A stretch of 64,000 nucleotides of DNA from Tritrichomonas musculus (taxonomy: Eukaryota; Parabasalia; Tritrichomonadida; Tritrichomonadidae). The translations under genes and the position numbers were made by a program. The stretch covers positions 1,302,001-1,366,000 of the forward strand of contig JAPFFF010000009.1 of the NCBI GenBank assembly GCA_039105265.1, given 5' to 3'. The notes below the pieces were generated by a model. It was given only the letters and a program-made list of their open reading frames with translations. It searched no databases and was not told where the DNA came from. Positions 20,642 through 31,700 of the stretch are shown here, one piece after another (positions within the stretch are counted from its first letter, which is position 1; each line of letters begins with the position of its first letter).

Positions 20642-21859
20642 CTAAGGATCCATGTTATCAAAAGAATTATCTACGTAATCATTAAATGAAATATCAATTC
20701 TTTGTGTCTTATTCAAGTAATAGTTCATATAGCCTTTTCTTTGGAGTCTGAGAGCATTTAAAAATGTTTGGTCGATGCGATTCATTAGTGGCAAAATGGA
20801 AGTTGTTGGGGTTAAAAGGATTAATGGGACAGAGGCAGTTGAAATAGTTTGGAAAAGGGTATTTTTTGAATGTGAAGAAATAGAAGATGATTTTGCTAAT
20901 TGAGAATCTTCATTAACATTCCTTAGTTGAATATTTGAATTAATATATGGCGATGAAAGCTGATCTTTTGAAGGTGTTATTTCATGAGAAATTGTTGCTG
21001 CTGGAATTGAATGAGTCGATTGGTTAACAAATTCGGGTGATGAAGGTGATGATAATGTTGAACTTGAAGTTACTGTTGGTGGACAAAAGTTTAAAGTCTT
21101 ACGATGATTTTTATTATTATTGCTATGATCGTTACCATTGTCGTTGTTAAAGTAATTATTAACCTTTAAATCTATTTCACGAGAAATATCAGTAAGAACA
21201 TGTATTGAGATCTCATTAATATCTGGAACAAAAATATACATCCCACGCTTAGATCCATGAGAAAGAACGTTAAATTGTTCTAAAAAATACGCAGCTAAAT
21301 AAATTCTTCGAAGAACTTGCTTGATTTTTTCAGGCTTAGGGGATAAAAGTTTTGAAATCACTGAAAGTGACATTTCGCTTTCTCCAAAAAACAAAAAAAC
21401 TTCAACAAGTTTAATCGATAACTCTCCAACAGATGGTGATTGATTAGCATCAAATAATTCGTTCATATTTTGACAATTAAGTATTGCATGCTCTTCTAAG
21501 TTTCGTGCTATACGATAAATAGCCCCATCAATATTTTTCATTGAATTCCAACGGAAACATTGTGAACAAATTTTTGAGCAAACATCCATTGAACATAAAG
21601 CTGAAAAAAGATCAGATAAACGACGTTTCTCAATAGAAGTTACTTTACATAGCTTATTTAGGTGTATTGTTCTCCCTTTACCATTTTCATGCGAGTATAT
21701 AAGTTCTTGAATAAACTGGGAAAAGGTTGCTTTTGGTATTTGATTACCCTTAGATGAAGTTTTGATAGCTCCACTTGAAGAGGAGGTAATTTTGGATTGA
21801 TATTGCTGGGAGAGATCGTATTGACGCTGGTGTGTTTGAACTTGAGTTTGATGTTGCAT
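20642..21859 (-). CDS. E2F/DP-like double winged-helix protein
   Basis: 405 residues from an ATG at 21859. An in-frame stop lies about 20 codons upstream, so the start is secure. Residues about 43-97 form a winged helix in which IHLNKLCKVTSIEKRRLSDL parallels the E2F recognition segment (LNKAAEVLxVQKRRIYDI). Residues about 144-212 look like a second one, with KIKQVLRRIYLAAYFLEQFN followed by a GSKRGMYIF wing. Two tandem DNA-binding domains are typical of atypical E2F7/8-like proteins, which act as nuclear cell-cycle transcription factors without a DP partner. The RRIYD signature is changed to RRLSD in domain 1. The C-terminal half is Ser/Asn/Thr-rich and disordered. The family call is by motif likeness only. 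Initiator-binding (IBD) proteins were considered but fit less well. Confidence 0.5.
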   Translation of the reverse strand: MQHQTQVQTHQRQYDLSQQYQSKITSSSSGAIKTSSKGNQIPKATFSQFIQELIYSHENGKGRTIHLNKLCKVTSIEKRRLSDLFSALCSMDVCSKICSQCFRWNSMKNIDGAIYRIARNLEEHAILNCQNMNELFDANQSPSVGELSIKLVEVFLFFGESEMSLSVISKLLSPKPEKIKQVLRRIYLAAYFLEQFNVLSHGSKRGMYIFVPDINEISIHVLTDISREIDLKVNNYFNNDNGNDHSNNNKNHRKTLNFCPPTVTSSSTLSSPSSPEFVNQSTHSIPAATISHEITPSKDQLSSPYINSNIQLRNVNEDSQLAKSSSISSHSKNTLFQTISTASVPLILLTPTTSILPLMNRIDQTFLNALRLQRKGYMNYYLNKTQRIDISFNDYVDNSFDNMDP

Positions 21860-24111
21860 TGAATTAGGTTGAGATTGTTGTTTTGACGAATAAAGTTTGA
21901 AAAAATATAATTAAATTCAATTAATGTTACTTTGAAAGAATTCAAATGAATTTCAAAGATTTGGAGTTTTTTTTGTGAAGCTTGAATCCCATAAAATAAG
22001 AATTGAATAAAACTTTTTAAAAGAAAGAAGTTTTTTCAGAGGTAGATTACTGAAAAATATATCATTATTTCTTTAAAAAATGTTTAGCTTAATTAATTTG
22101 TTTTCCATTTTTGATGATTAATCTATTTCATTTCAAAAAACTTTGAATTTTTTGAAAGAAATTATATCTCACAATTTACAAATCAATCAAAAAAGATTCA
22201 ATTTCTAAAGGTACACTGAAAATTTCAAACAATTTATTTTATTTCTTCATTTCAGAAATAACGATCGAAAATTAACTTAATTGTTTGAAATTTCAAGCAT
22301 TTAAATAGTTTTTTTCTAAAAGCTTTTTCTTATTTTATACTTCTAAATATCAAATAAATTAAATAAACATCACCTTTAATAAAACCCAACCAAATATATC
22401 ATTTTTAATGAAATATTTGGTCTATCATATCATTAGTTTTTCGTTTTAAAATAAATTTTATTAGATTTTTCAAATCTAACCATCAATATATTGTTTTGAA
22501 AATATAATGTTTATGTCCCACAAATTTTGAATTCATAAGTTTTCACCTTTTTATTTCAAATTTATTTTTGAAATGTAATTCTTTGTTTACCATCATATCA
22601 AAATTTGTATTTTTTATTCATTATATCCTCCTCTCAGATGATAGTTTAATAACTTATATTAAGAAAAGGCTTATCTTTATCTATTTTTTCATATCTAATA
22701 TTTTCTTATATAATAATTATATCACGAGCTTCTATTAAATTTTACAGATAAATAATGCTCAGTTAATCTGTAAAGATGGAGTTAATCAACAAATAACAAA
22801 ATTTTTAACTGGCAAATCGAATATTTTCGGGTAGAGTAATAACTTTTTCAAACAAACATTTACAACTCTTATTTAATTTTGAATTAATTAAATTAAATGA
22901 ATGAAATTATTTCAATATATCAATATTTTATAATTTCGATAAACAATTAAATTTTGGAGATATTTTATTTTTTTTTGGTTAGAACAAAAACAATACAAAA
23001 ATTCTAAATTTGCGGTTTTATTCAAAATTAAAAAATAAAATTTATTTCATTCTTTTTTTTCTCAACAAAATATGCATCGTTAATCATTAATCTTTGAGAA
23101 ATGTTTTTTCTTTTGGTCAAGACCATTCAATTTATCTAAAAATATAAGTAAATAAAAAGTTCACGTATAAAAATTTTTTGTGAAGAAAAGATAATTGAAA
23201 AAGTTTTATTTCAAATACCGTATTTCTGATTGTTTTTTTAGATATGAAAGATTTTTAGATCAAGATTATTTCGCAAAAAAGCATTTGAGAATTATTTATT
23301 TCCATACTTATTTTTTTTTTTGATCAATTTTAAATTCAGACATTTTTTTATTCTATTGAGATGATTGGTCAGCATTAGAATATTTCCAAATAATATATAG
23401 AGGTCCTAGACAATACATTTCTCTTTATTTCTAAGATGTAAGACTTTGAAAAATTGCTGTAAAAGATGATTTAAAAAAATAATCCACATTTATATATATT
23501 TAAGCACTTCCCGAAAAAAAAATATTTTACATGATAAGTTTTCTTTCTACATCCAGCGGTTTTGCAAACTCTTCATATTTCACATGATTTTACATTATTT
23601 CAACATGAGCTAAATAAAATCTTTTTCAGAATTTAATTGGCCTGAAACAATCAATTTGGATTGAATTTTTTATATTACATAATACAAAATTTGAAAAAAA
23701 AAAAAGATTTTGGTTATATATATGAATATCTAAGAAAAATAAATGAATTTTAATTTTTTATTCCATGATTTGCTTATTAAATTTACAATAAAATACATAT
23801 GTATATATATTATAACTTTATTCATGAAAAGCAATATCAACAACAACAAAAATACTACTATTGTCAAAAGTTTTTTCATTTAAACAACATCATATATATT
23901 TGGATTGGATTTTGATAAATTTAGAAGAAATAATTAGTTTTTAATCACATTTGATTATATCATATATCATGATATATATCATTTTAATTTTCTACACAAT
24001 AATTTCGCCATTTTAAATTTAATTTCTGTAATAGAGAATGAAACCCATCATTTTTCTTTTTCCTTTAAAAAAACGAACAATTTTTATTTGAGTAAACTCT
24101 CTGAAATAAAA
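21860..24111. other. Large intergenic region between divergent genes
   Basis: About 2.25 kb, AT-rich, separating the E2F-like gene (-) from the TMEM131-like gene (+). No supported ORF, RNA or repeat is seen. TCATTT (about 24050) and TTTCCTTT (about 24060), about 60 bases before the + strand start, resemble trichomonad Inr and M5 elements. Confidence 0.45.
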
Positions 24112-27100
24112 ATGAAGCATTTGTGCTTCATTTTTTTTCTCTTATATCAGATATTATGCGAAGAACCAAAATATGACATGATAGTTATGCTACAATCGTA
24201 TTCAGTAGAGAATATTGGACGTTCAAATCGTATGTACATTATAGGTCAGATTGCAACGCATTATACACCGAAATACAATAGCAAATGGAAAATATTCTCC
24301 AATAGTACCGACCCAATCCACTTTTCAGGGCCTTTTTGGCTACATTTTATCGATAATAACTTTCATTATTTACCATTTCGCTTCATATCAGCTAACTACT
24401 CTAATTTTTTGAACTTTTCACCATCATCTTTATTTGTGGAAGGCCTTAATCTTTTTTTTGTTAAGAACATTCAATTTGTTATTAAAAATATAATGAAAGA
24501 AGACATTTTAATAATATCAGAAGTAACAACATTTTCAAGAGAAGTGTACTCTACAGAATTTAAAGAAATTAAGATTGATCCCCAATCAGAAAGTGTTTTA
24601 AATTTATACGTTTGCCCTCTTAGATCTGGCACGTTTTCAACAGTTGTTTTAATATCAACAAACAAAGGAACCTTTCCATATTCATTAACGTATAAATCGT
24701 CTACATCACCTGTTGATACTTTTATATCAACAATATTTCATCCGTCGTCATTAATGCCAGTGAATATAACAATTAAAGTACCAGTTGTTTTGCAATCGAA
24801 AAAAGTTGCTGTTATTTATGATTCGTCGATTTTAACACCAGATAAACAAACCCAAACTTCTATGAGCTATAAATTTTTGGTAGAAAAATTGAATCCTGGC
24901 TTTTATGTATCATTTCTCAATTTTTTCTCGCCAACCATCGGAAGAAACTATCCAATTTTTCTTAGTGTTTCATCAAAATTATTACAAAGTTATTATCCTG
25001 TGATTTTATTCAATACTATAACTAATCCAAGTGAATCAATAGAAATGGAAGTTAAAATGGTTAATCCGACTAATTTGATGATTCATATCATATCAGTTCA
25101 TCTATCTTCAGATTTTCCTTCGAACGTTCGAATTAGTCATACAAAGCCACCACTTGATTGCGAGCCACAATCGATTACTCTAGTTGGAAAAATAATTATG
25201 ACTGGCTCCAGAATTGGTGAGGTTAATACATTTGTTATCGTAATGTATGAAGTTGATGGCTATAGCGTTCAGTCAATTGAAATACCAGTTAAAGGATATG
25301 TGACAATAGGTTCATTCGATTTTCCTGAGGAGAAAATCGAGATCGTCGGTTTAATTAATAATACTTATTGTTTCCATTTTTTTAATAATTTTAAAGAAGC
25401 CGCTTTTGTACTAGCTGCACATATCGAATCAGATTGCTTTTCTATTGAAAATTTTGAAGTGTTCATTGTAAACCCAAACGAAACATCAAGAGACATAATA
25501 ATAACTTTTCATCCCCAAAAAATTAATTCAATGTCATATTCAATTTTTGATGCGAACAAAGTTGATTCAATTTTATACATTGAAACAAATATAACAAGAC
25601 TCATTGTTCCTATCTCTGGTTATAATGGGAATATAACTTTATCTAAATCAGGTACAAGTCTTAGTGATCAAGACAGTAACAAATTAACATTCAATTACTC
25701 ATCTATTCTTGTTAATTCAGAAAGAATTCTTAGTTTTTATGTCACAAATCCGAACCCTATCAATTTTAATATAAATCTTACGTCAGACACACAATTCATT
25801 CAACTATTATCTTCAAGTAATATCAAAATATACAACTTTTCCACGCAGAAGTGCATAATCAAGATCAAATTTTGCAATCCGTTCGATTCGAGTTCAAAAT
25901 CGATTCAAGACACAAATATAAATGTAAAATCAAATTTTTATTTTTTATTTGGTCGTTCGAGATTCGATATAGATATTATATGGCATCCAAATTACGGTGA
26001 ATTTCAGCTTAAGTCATCCGTGTACAAAATTGTTTTTGGCCTTCGACAGAATATATCAGTTAATTTAAAATCAACGTATAAAATTCCAGTTTTTGTTAAA
26101 CAAATTAAATGCTCTACAGGATATTTGATCAAAAACAAAAACTTTTTGATTGATACAGGAAATGATTATGAATTGAATCGTCTAGAATTCATTTTTGATT
26201 CAATTTTCCTCTCAAAGTTTAACGAAATGTTAGATTCTTCTTCAGTGGGCGAAAATTTTGAATTACCAATTGAATATATTTTCTCTTTGAATGATGGTTA
26301 TGAAATCAAATCAAATATGACTATCAAATTTGAATACGCTTACTTCCCAAACAAACCTTTTGCTTTTGGCTTGATTCCAGTTAACTCAAAATCTTACGGA
26401 AACGTGACTGTTCTTAACTTTTTTGACGTTCCTGTTGTTTTTGTGGTGGATCTTTCAAATCTAAAAGAAAAAGTTTTTATCATGAAAATGTTACAAAAGC
26501 AGACAATCTTACCTGGTAATTTTTTCAATTTAGAATTCGCTTACTTACCAACATCTATTGGCCATGAAGTCGTAACAATTCCCATCGAGACAAATGTAAC
26601 AATTTACCCATTCTATATCAAGCTGGAATCCGAAGCTATCCAACCAATATTTTCATTTGTTAATCTTAATATCAATGAAAAAGTGAAAAAGAAAAAAGAG
26701 ATAAAGAAAGATATTCAAAAAGAAACAGATATAGATACAAGATCATTTGAAACAGAGAATGACAAATTGGAAGTTACGAAAGATGAAATATTGACTCCAT
26801 CTCAATTTGATAAAATTGTGAGCAAATTCAATATTTCTTTGGAAAATTCTGAGCCAATTGAATTTAGTGTTTTTTTGAAAAATGAAGGAAGTATTCCTAT
26901 TCCAATTGAAAAACTTTCCATTTCATCTAAGATGCACTTGAAAAGTAAGTGCGGATCAATTCTTCCTTCGAATAGCCAGTGCGAAATCATATTTGTAATT
27001 AATCCAAAATATTTATCACATCCTGAAAATGAAGTTAGATTGGAAGTATCCTCATGCAATATTACTAAATACATTAACATAACTGTGTTCGCAGATGAGG

Positions 27101-27426
27101 AAACTATACTTCATATCAAAATGGCCAATATCATTAGACACTTTATAATTCTAATTGTTACCCTTCTCCCAATTGCTATGCAACTAATCGAGTTTAATCA
27201 GAAGACAAATAAAACCAAAAGAGAGTATAATTGGAGACTTGCCGAGTTAAATCAGGAAATAGAGGTTCTATCTGTATCAAAAAGATCATCGGTTCCTATT
27301 CAAACTTCAAACCAAGAAAAGAAACCTTTTGTTGGAAGATGGACATGCCCTGATCTTTTTAAGATCAGCCCAGTAACAAAACATGGAATCGATGCAATGA
27401 CACGAATTATTGGAAATGTCAAATAA
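24112..27426 (+). CDS. TMEM131-like type I membrane protein (PapD-like domains)
   Basis: The ATG at 24112 gives 1,104 residues. The open frame extends 8 codons upstream, but only to a TTG. Starting at this ATG puts a clean signal peptide at the N-terminus (MKHLCFIFFLLYQILC, then Glu-Glu). A large luminal part follows, with repeated beta-rich segments. One of these, PLRSGTFSTVVLISTNKGTF, resembles the PapD-L/ASH domain of TMEM131, which binds procollagen in animals. A transmembrane helix lies at about 1007-1027, then a tail of about 75 residues with KPFVGRWTCPDLF. In animals this tail recruits TRAPPIII to ER-Golgi carriers. I infer a secretory cargo-receptor role. The match is by pattern and topology, not alignment. 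Cysteines are few and N-glycosylation sites plentiful. Confidence 0.6.
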   Translation: MKHLCFIFFLLYQILCEEPKYDMIVMLQSYSVENIGRSNRMYIIGQIATHYTPKYNSKWKIFSNSTDPIHFSGPFWLHFIDNNFHYLPFRFISANYSNFLNFSPSSLFVEGLNLFFVKNIQFVIKNIMKEDILIISEVTTFSREVYSTEFKEIKIDPQSESVLNLYVCPLRSGTFSTVVLISTNKGTFPYSLTYKSSTSPVDTFISTIFHPSSLMPVNITIKVPVVLQSKKVAVIYDSSILTPDKQTQTSMSYKFLVEKLNPGFYVSFLNFFSPTIGRNYPIFLSVSSKLLQSYYPVILFNTITNPSESIEMEVKMVNPTNLMIHIISVHLSSDFPSNVRISHTKPPLDCEPQSITLVGKIIMTGSRIGEVNTFVIVMYEVDGYSVQSIEIPVKGYVTIGSFDFPEEKIEIVGLINNTYCFHFFNNFKEAAFVLAAHIESDCFSIENFEVFIVNPNETSRDIIITFHPQKINSMSYSIFDANKVDSILYIETNITRLIVPISGYNGNITLSKSGTSLSDQDSNKLTFNYSSILVNSERILSFYVTNPNPINFNINLTSDTQFIQLLSSSNIKIYNFSTQKCIIKIKFCNPFDSSSKSIQDTNINVKSNFYFLFGRSRFDIDIIWHPNYGEFQLKSSVYKIVFGLRQNISVNLKSTYKIPVFVKQIKCSTGYLIKNKNFLIDTGNDYELNRLEFIFDSIFLSKFNEMLDSSSVGENFELPIEYIFSLNDGYEIKSNMTIKFEYAYFPNKPFAFGLIPVNSKSYGNVTVLNFFDVPVVFVVDLSNLKEKVFIMKMLQKQTILPGNFFNLEFAYLPTSIGHEVVTIPIETNVTIYPFYIKLESEAIQPIFSFVNLNINEKVKKKKEIKKDIQKETDIDTRSFETENDKLEVTKDEILTPSQFDKIVSKFNISLENSEPIEFSVFLKNEGSIPIPIEKLSISSKMHLKSKCGSILPSNSQCEIIFVINPKYLSHPENEVRLEVSSCNITKYINITVFADEETILHIKMANIIRHFIILIVTLLPIAMQLIEFNQKTNKTKREYNWRLAELNQEIEVLSVSKRSSVPIQTSNQEKKPFVGRWTCPDLFKISPVTKHGIDAMTRIIGNVK

Positions 27427-27763
27427 ATATTTATTTCTTTTTTATTGATTGCTATACATGTTGGTTAATTGATTGGAATGAATAAATGTTTGAATTTCAT
27501 TTTTATTTGTATTATTTAAATTTGTTATTTATTATTATTCATTTGCCCCATTGTATATAAAGCAACACCTTTGAGAGCTCCTTTGAGAGAATCAATTATT
27601 AACTTCAACAGAAAATGATTCGATTTCATGATATATATATACCATTAAAAATGCGAAAATAAAAATGGAGCGATTTAATGATTATTACACTACAAACAAT
27701 TTAATTTATTAATATATACAATAATTAAAAACAGAAAAAATCAAATTCAATTGTTTTCAGATC
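27427..27763. other. Convergent intergenic spacer
   Basis: Separates two genes that end towards each other. No feature is seen beyond AT-rich 3' sequence. Confidence 0.5.
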
Positions 27764-28282
27764 TTAATCTTCATTTCCCGGTTCCTCCAGATCTTCTTTT
27801 TTTGTAATTTGCTCCTGAACCTTTATTTGCGGATCTATTTTGCCACTTGGAGTTTTCTTGGTTTTATTAGGAGAAGTTTCTGATTCTATTTCATCTTTAA
27901 AATCGCCGTCCTCGGAGTCTTGAGGCACAATTTCAACATCTGGAAAAGCCTTTTTTGCAGCTGCAGCGAATGCATCTTTGAAACGGTAATTGGCGAGCAA
28001 AGAAATAAAATTATATTTTTTTTCAAAAAAATCTTCAAGCACAATTGCAGCTCCAGAAACATATTTTGAGGTATTTTTTTTTGATTTAGAAAAAAATAAT
28101 TGAATTGGCAAATGAAAATCATCGAGAGACAAAGATTCTTTTGATTCCAATTTTTTTTTTAAAGAATCAAATGGCTCTTTTTGTTCATTTTCAAAAAGAA
28201 TATTGGAAAGCGGCCTTTGCAAAGTTTGGTCGATAAGTTCAATTAGCAGAGCGCGAATAACAGGATGCAATTCGTCACTCAT
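27764..28282 (-). CDS. Hypothetical 172-residue protein with acidic tail
   Basis: ATG at 28282, TAA at 27764. Residues 1-125 are predicted helical, beginning MSDELHPVIRALLIELIDQT and including YRFKDAFAAAAKKAFPDVEI. Residues 126-172 are charged and disordered (Glu, Asp, Lys, with a SPNKTKKTPSGK patch). No family is recognised. The ordered-core plus acidic-tail form is common in small chromatin or adaptor proteins, but nothing in the sequence proves that. It is convergent with the TMEM131-like gene and tandem with the ankyrin giant upstream. Confidence 0.65.
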   Translation of the reverse strand: MSDELHPVIRALLIELIDQTLQRPLSNILFENEQKEPFDSLKKKLESKESLSLDDFHLPIQLFFSKSKKNTSKYVSGAAIVLEDFFEKKYNFISLLANYRFKDAFAAAAKKAFPDVEIVPQDSEDGDFKDEIESETSPNKTKKTPSGKIDPQIKVQEQITKKEDLEEPGNED

Positions 28283-28709
28283 ACAATTATATCATACAAA
28301 AAGTTTGCCAAGAATTAATATCAAAATCTCAAAAAATCTTTAATTACTAAGATGATACGAATAATGATATTTAATAATAATAAAAAAAAAGGATTTAAAA
28401 TTACATATTCAATTTTTTACTTCATATGAGCAAAATATTTAGGGATCATGCAAGATTGATTCGAAACTATATGGATTTAGTAAATATATATATAAAATCG
28501 CACTTTTTCATATGTTATTATAAAGATATTGAACAATTTACTAAGGAACTCGAATAATATTTGAAGATATTTAATTATTTGGCGACATCAATAAGAATAA
28601 TATTTTTTTACCAAAAAAAATATAATATATCAGTTTTGTGATATATAAAAAATGATAAAAGGATTACAAACCAATAATTTATAAAAGAAAAAAAAACAAT
28701 TTATCATAT
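28283..28709. other. Intergenic spacer
   Basis: AT-rich spacer with a few 'atatat' runs and nothing recognisable. It holds the promoter of the 172-residue gene and the 3' end of the ankyrin gene. Confidence 0.45.
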
Positions 28710-31700
28710 TCATAAATACACTAAATTTTGAGACTTTAAAATGAGCCTTGATGTTTCTCTCCAGCTAAGCTTAGATAAATCTATATCTTTGTCATCAATA
28801 CCCAAATGATCAAATAATGATTTTCCTTCTTTATCTTTAATTGCCAAATCAGCACCAACTCGCAAAAGAGCTATAATGAACTTTCCTTGCCTTTCAGTTG
28901 CAAATTGCATCATACAGGTTAGTCCAGCATTATTTTGAGCATTTATATCTAGATCTTTTTGTTGGAGCATCAACTCTAAAGAATTTGGCGAATTACAATA
29001 GAAAAGTGGCGTTGATCCATCTTCACAACGGCTATTTACATCAATTCCTGGCAAGTCAAGTAACATTTTTTCAATTTCTGGAGAGGTTGCACAAGCTACA
29101 GCTAGAGGGGTCATTCCACCTGCATTTTCAATACTTTCATTGCGGAGTGTAAACATACCTGAACGATTTCTCAGCTTTTCATTCTTTGTTTTTGTTATAA
29201 ATGAGCATTTTCCATTGATATCAATACCTTTAATTTCAGCAATGAGTCTGACCTTTGGTTTAGATTTTTCTATAATAGCTTTACAGAGAACTGTAATTGC
29301 ATTTGATTTAATGGGATCAAAGTCAGGATGATTTATAATAAATTTAGTTATTTTTAAATAGTTGGTAAAAATAGATGCAAACAAGAGTGACTTTCCTTTA
29401 TATTCAGTATTGATATCGAACAAAGACTCATTTTTATCATCCCCATTTTGAGATGATTGAAAATGCTCAAGAAGGAACTTAAATACGTGAAGTTTAAACG
29501 AAGATGCTGATAAATATAATATTTTGGCTCTATTAACTTTTGTTTGATCAAAACATTTATGATTGAAAATAGCATTAAGGATGTTAATATCACCAACATC
29601 AATTGCAATACTAAGTAAAGTTTCAGATACCGATTTAAATACATAGGACATGTTTCCATATTCCATTGCTTTCATAGACTCTTTATAAAATAGAATTTTT
29701 TTGTTTAATGGGAAATTAAATTGTATATTTGATTTGTTGAGGAGGAAAAGAGCCATTTTCTTTTTATTAGTTAAAATTGCCGCAGCAATGCTGAATAGTA
29801 TGTTGCTTTTTTCTGCATTAAATGAAGGCTGATTTAAAATATATTCTGTGATTTCGAAATTATTTGTATAGGAAGCATATGAAATAGCAGTCGATTCAAA
29901 ATAGTTCTGCTTATTAAAATCAACTTTTTTGTTAATTTCTTTACTTTTAGAACCATATTCAACCATTAATTTGATTAAATCTAAAGACCGATTCAAGACA
30001 GCATACATAAGAGATGTCATACCATAACGATCAACGAAATTTACGTCTGTTGCCTCCTTTTGAAGTAAAATTTTAGCTAGTTCATAATTCTTTGATCTTA
30101 CTGCTGCAATCAAAAAATTACATCCATGACAATTAAAGCCATAATCGATTAAGTTACAATTCAAAAAGAAATGCATGAATTTTTGATCATCTTTCTTTGG
30201 TATTAATTCATTGTTCGAAAAATATTCAGGAAGGTAGTAACGAAGGTGTTTGTTAACAATCTGTTTGTAGAAAATTAGTTCACTTGAAAAAACATCTCTT
30301 TGTTTAGCAAAAATGTAACTGTTCTGAATTTGACAATTATCACTCATAACTAAAGTTGGCAAAGCTGATATTCTTGCCTTTACACCTTCCCCATTATTAG
30401 GAGAATCATCATCATCATCAGGTTTACAATATGAACCATTAAAATCGAAATGCGATATAAAATTACAAAATGCAAGATTTAATTGATCTTTCAAATTTTT
30501 AATTTTTGTCGTGAAAACATCTTCATCGTTGTCTGAATTAGGAGGATGATAAGGAATTGACTTAAAATTGAGGATTTTGGTAAATATTGAGAAATGGTGA
30601 ATCTTGGCTGAAATGATAAGAGGCGTTTCATAGCTAGAATTAAAGACATTAGGATCAATTCCAGGCAAACTAAGAAGATAATCAACAATTTCTTCATTTC
30701 CAGCACTGACAGCTGCACAAAGAGCTGATCCAAAATTATCACTGATTGCATTTATAAATGAAGGAGAAGAATCTAAAGAAACCATCGCTTCTATTACATT
30801 CAAATAGCCATAAAATGCAGCTCTTACAAAAATCATTGGAATTGCACCAATATGAACATTAATACCAATTCCAACAATAGATATTTCTTCATTTTCATCT
30901 AAATTATCATTATTATCATCATCATCATTATTATTATCATTATTATTATTATTATCATCATTATTATTATTATCATCATTATTATTATTATCATCATTAT
31001 TATTATTATCATCATTATTATTATTATCAATATTATTATTATTATCATTATTATTATCATTATCATCATTATCATTATTATCATCATCATCATTATTATT
31101 ATCATTATTATTATCATTATTATTATCATTGTCGTCGTTTTCTTCGTTTTCATCACTTTGGCTGCCATTTTGAGAGTCATTGTCATTATTTTCATTTTCA
31201 ATTAAAAAATTGGTGACAAGAAAATCAACACTTTTTGATTTATGGTATTTTATCGCATGGAGGAGACCATTCTTTACTACATTTCCACGCTTTCCTACTA
31301 AGATTATACTCAATAATATTTTGAGAGTTTCGATTTGCTCATTATCAATAATTGATGTTACAGTCTCAAAGAAATCTGTGTTTTCAATGTTGATTGGATA
31401 AGTTCGAATGAAATTACACAATTTGACATTTCCATTTATTGCTGAAGCTGTGAATTGTTCTTCGAAGGATGCATTATTATCTAATTCAGATATTTTTTTA
31501 ATTAAATCTTTGGCCATTTGGATTTCATTTAAATAAGCAGCTCCAATTGCGATATAATTTAAAACTGTTTTTGATTTTGTAAAACCATTTTTCATGTAGT
31601 AATTGTAGATAATGGGCGCTATTTCATAATTTTTATGAACATAAAGAGAAGAAATAAGAGCAATCAGAGATGAATCATCAAGTAACAAAGGAAAATTATC

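Noticed and set aside
24088-24111. TTG start eight codons upstream of the TMEM131-like gene
   Set aside because: Non-ATG start that would bury the signal peptide. The ATG at 24112 gives a clean one.
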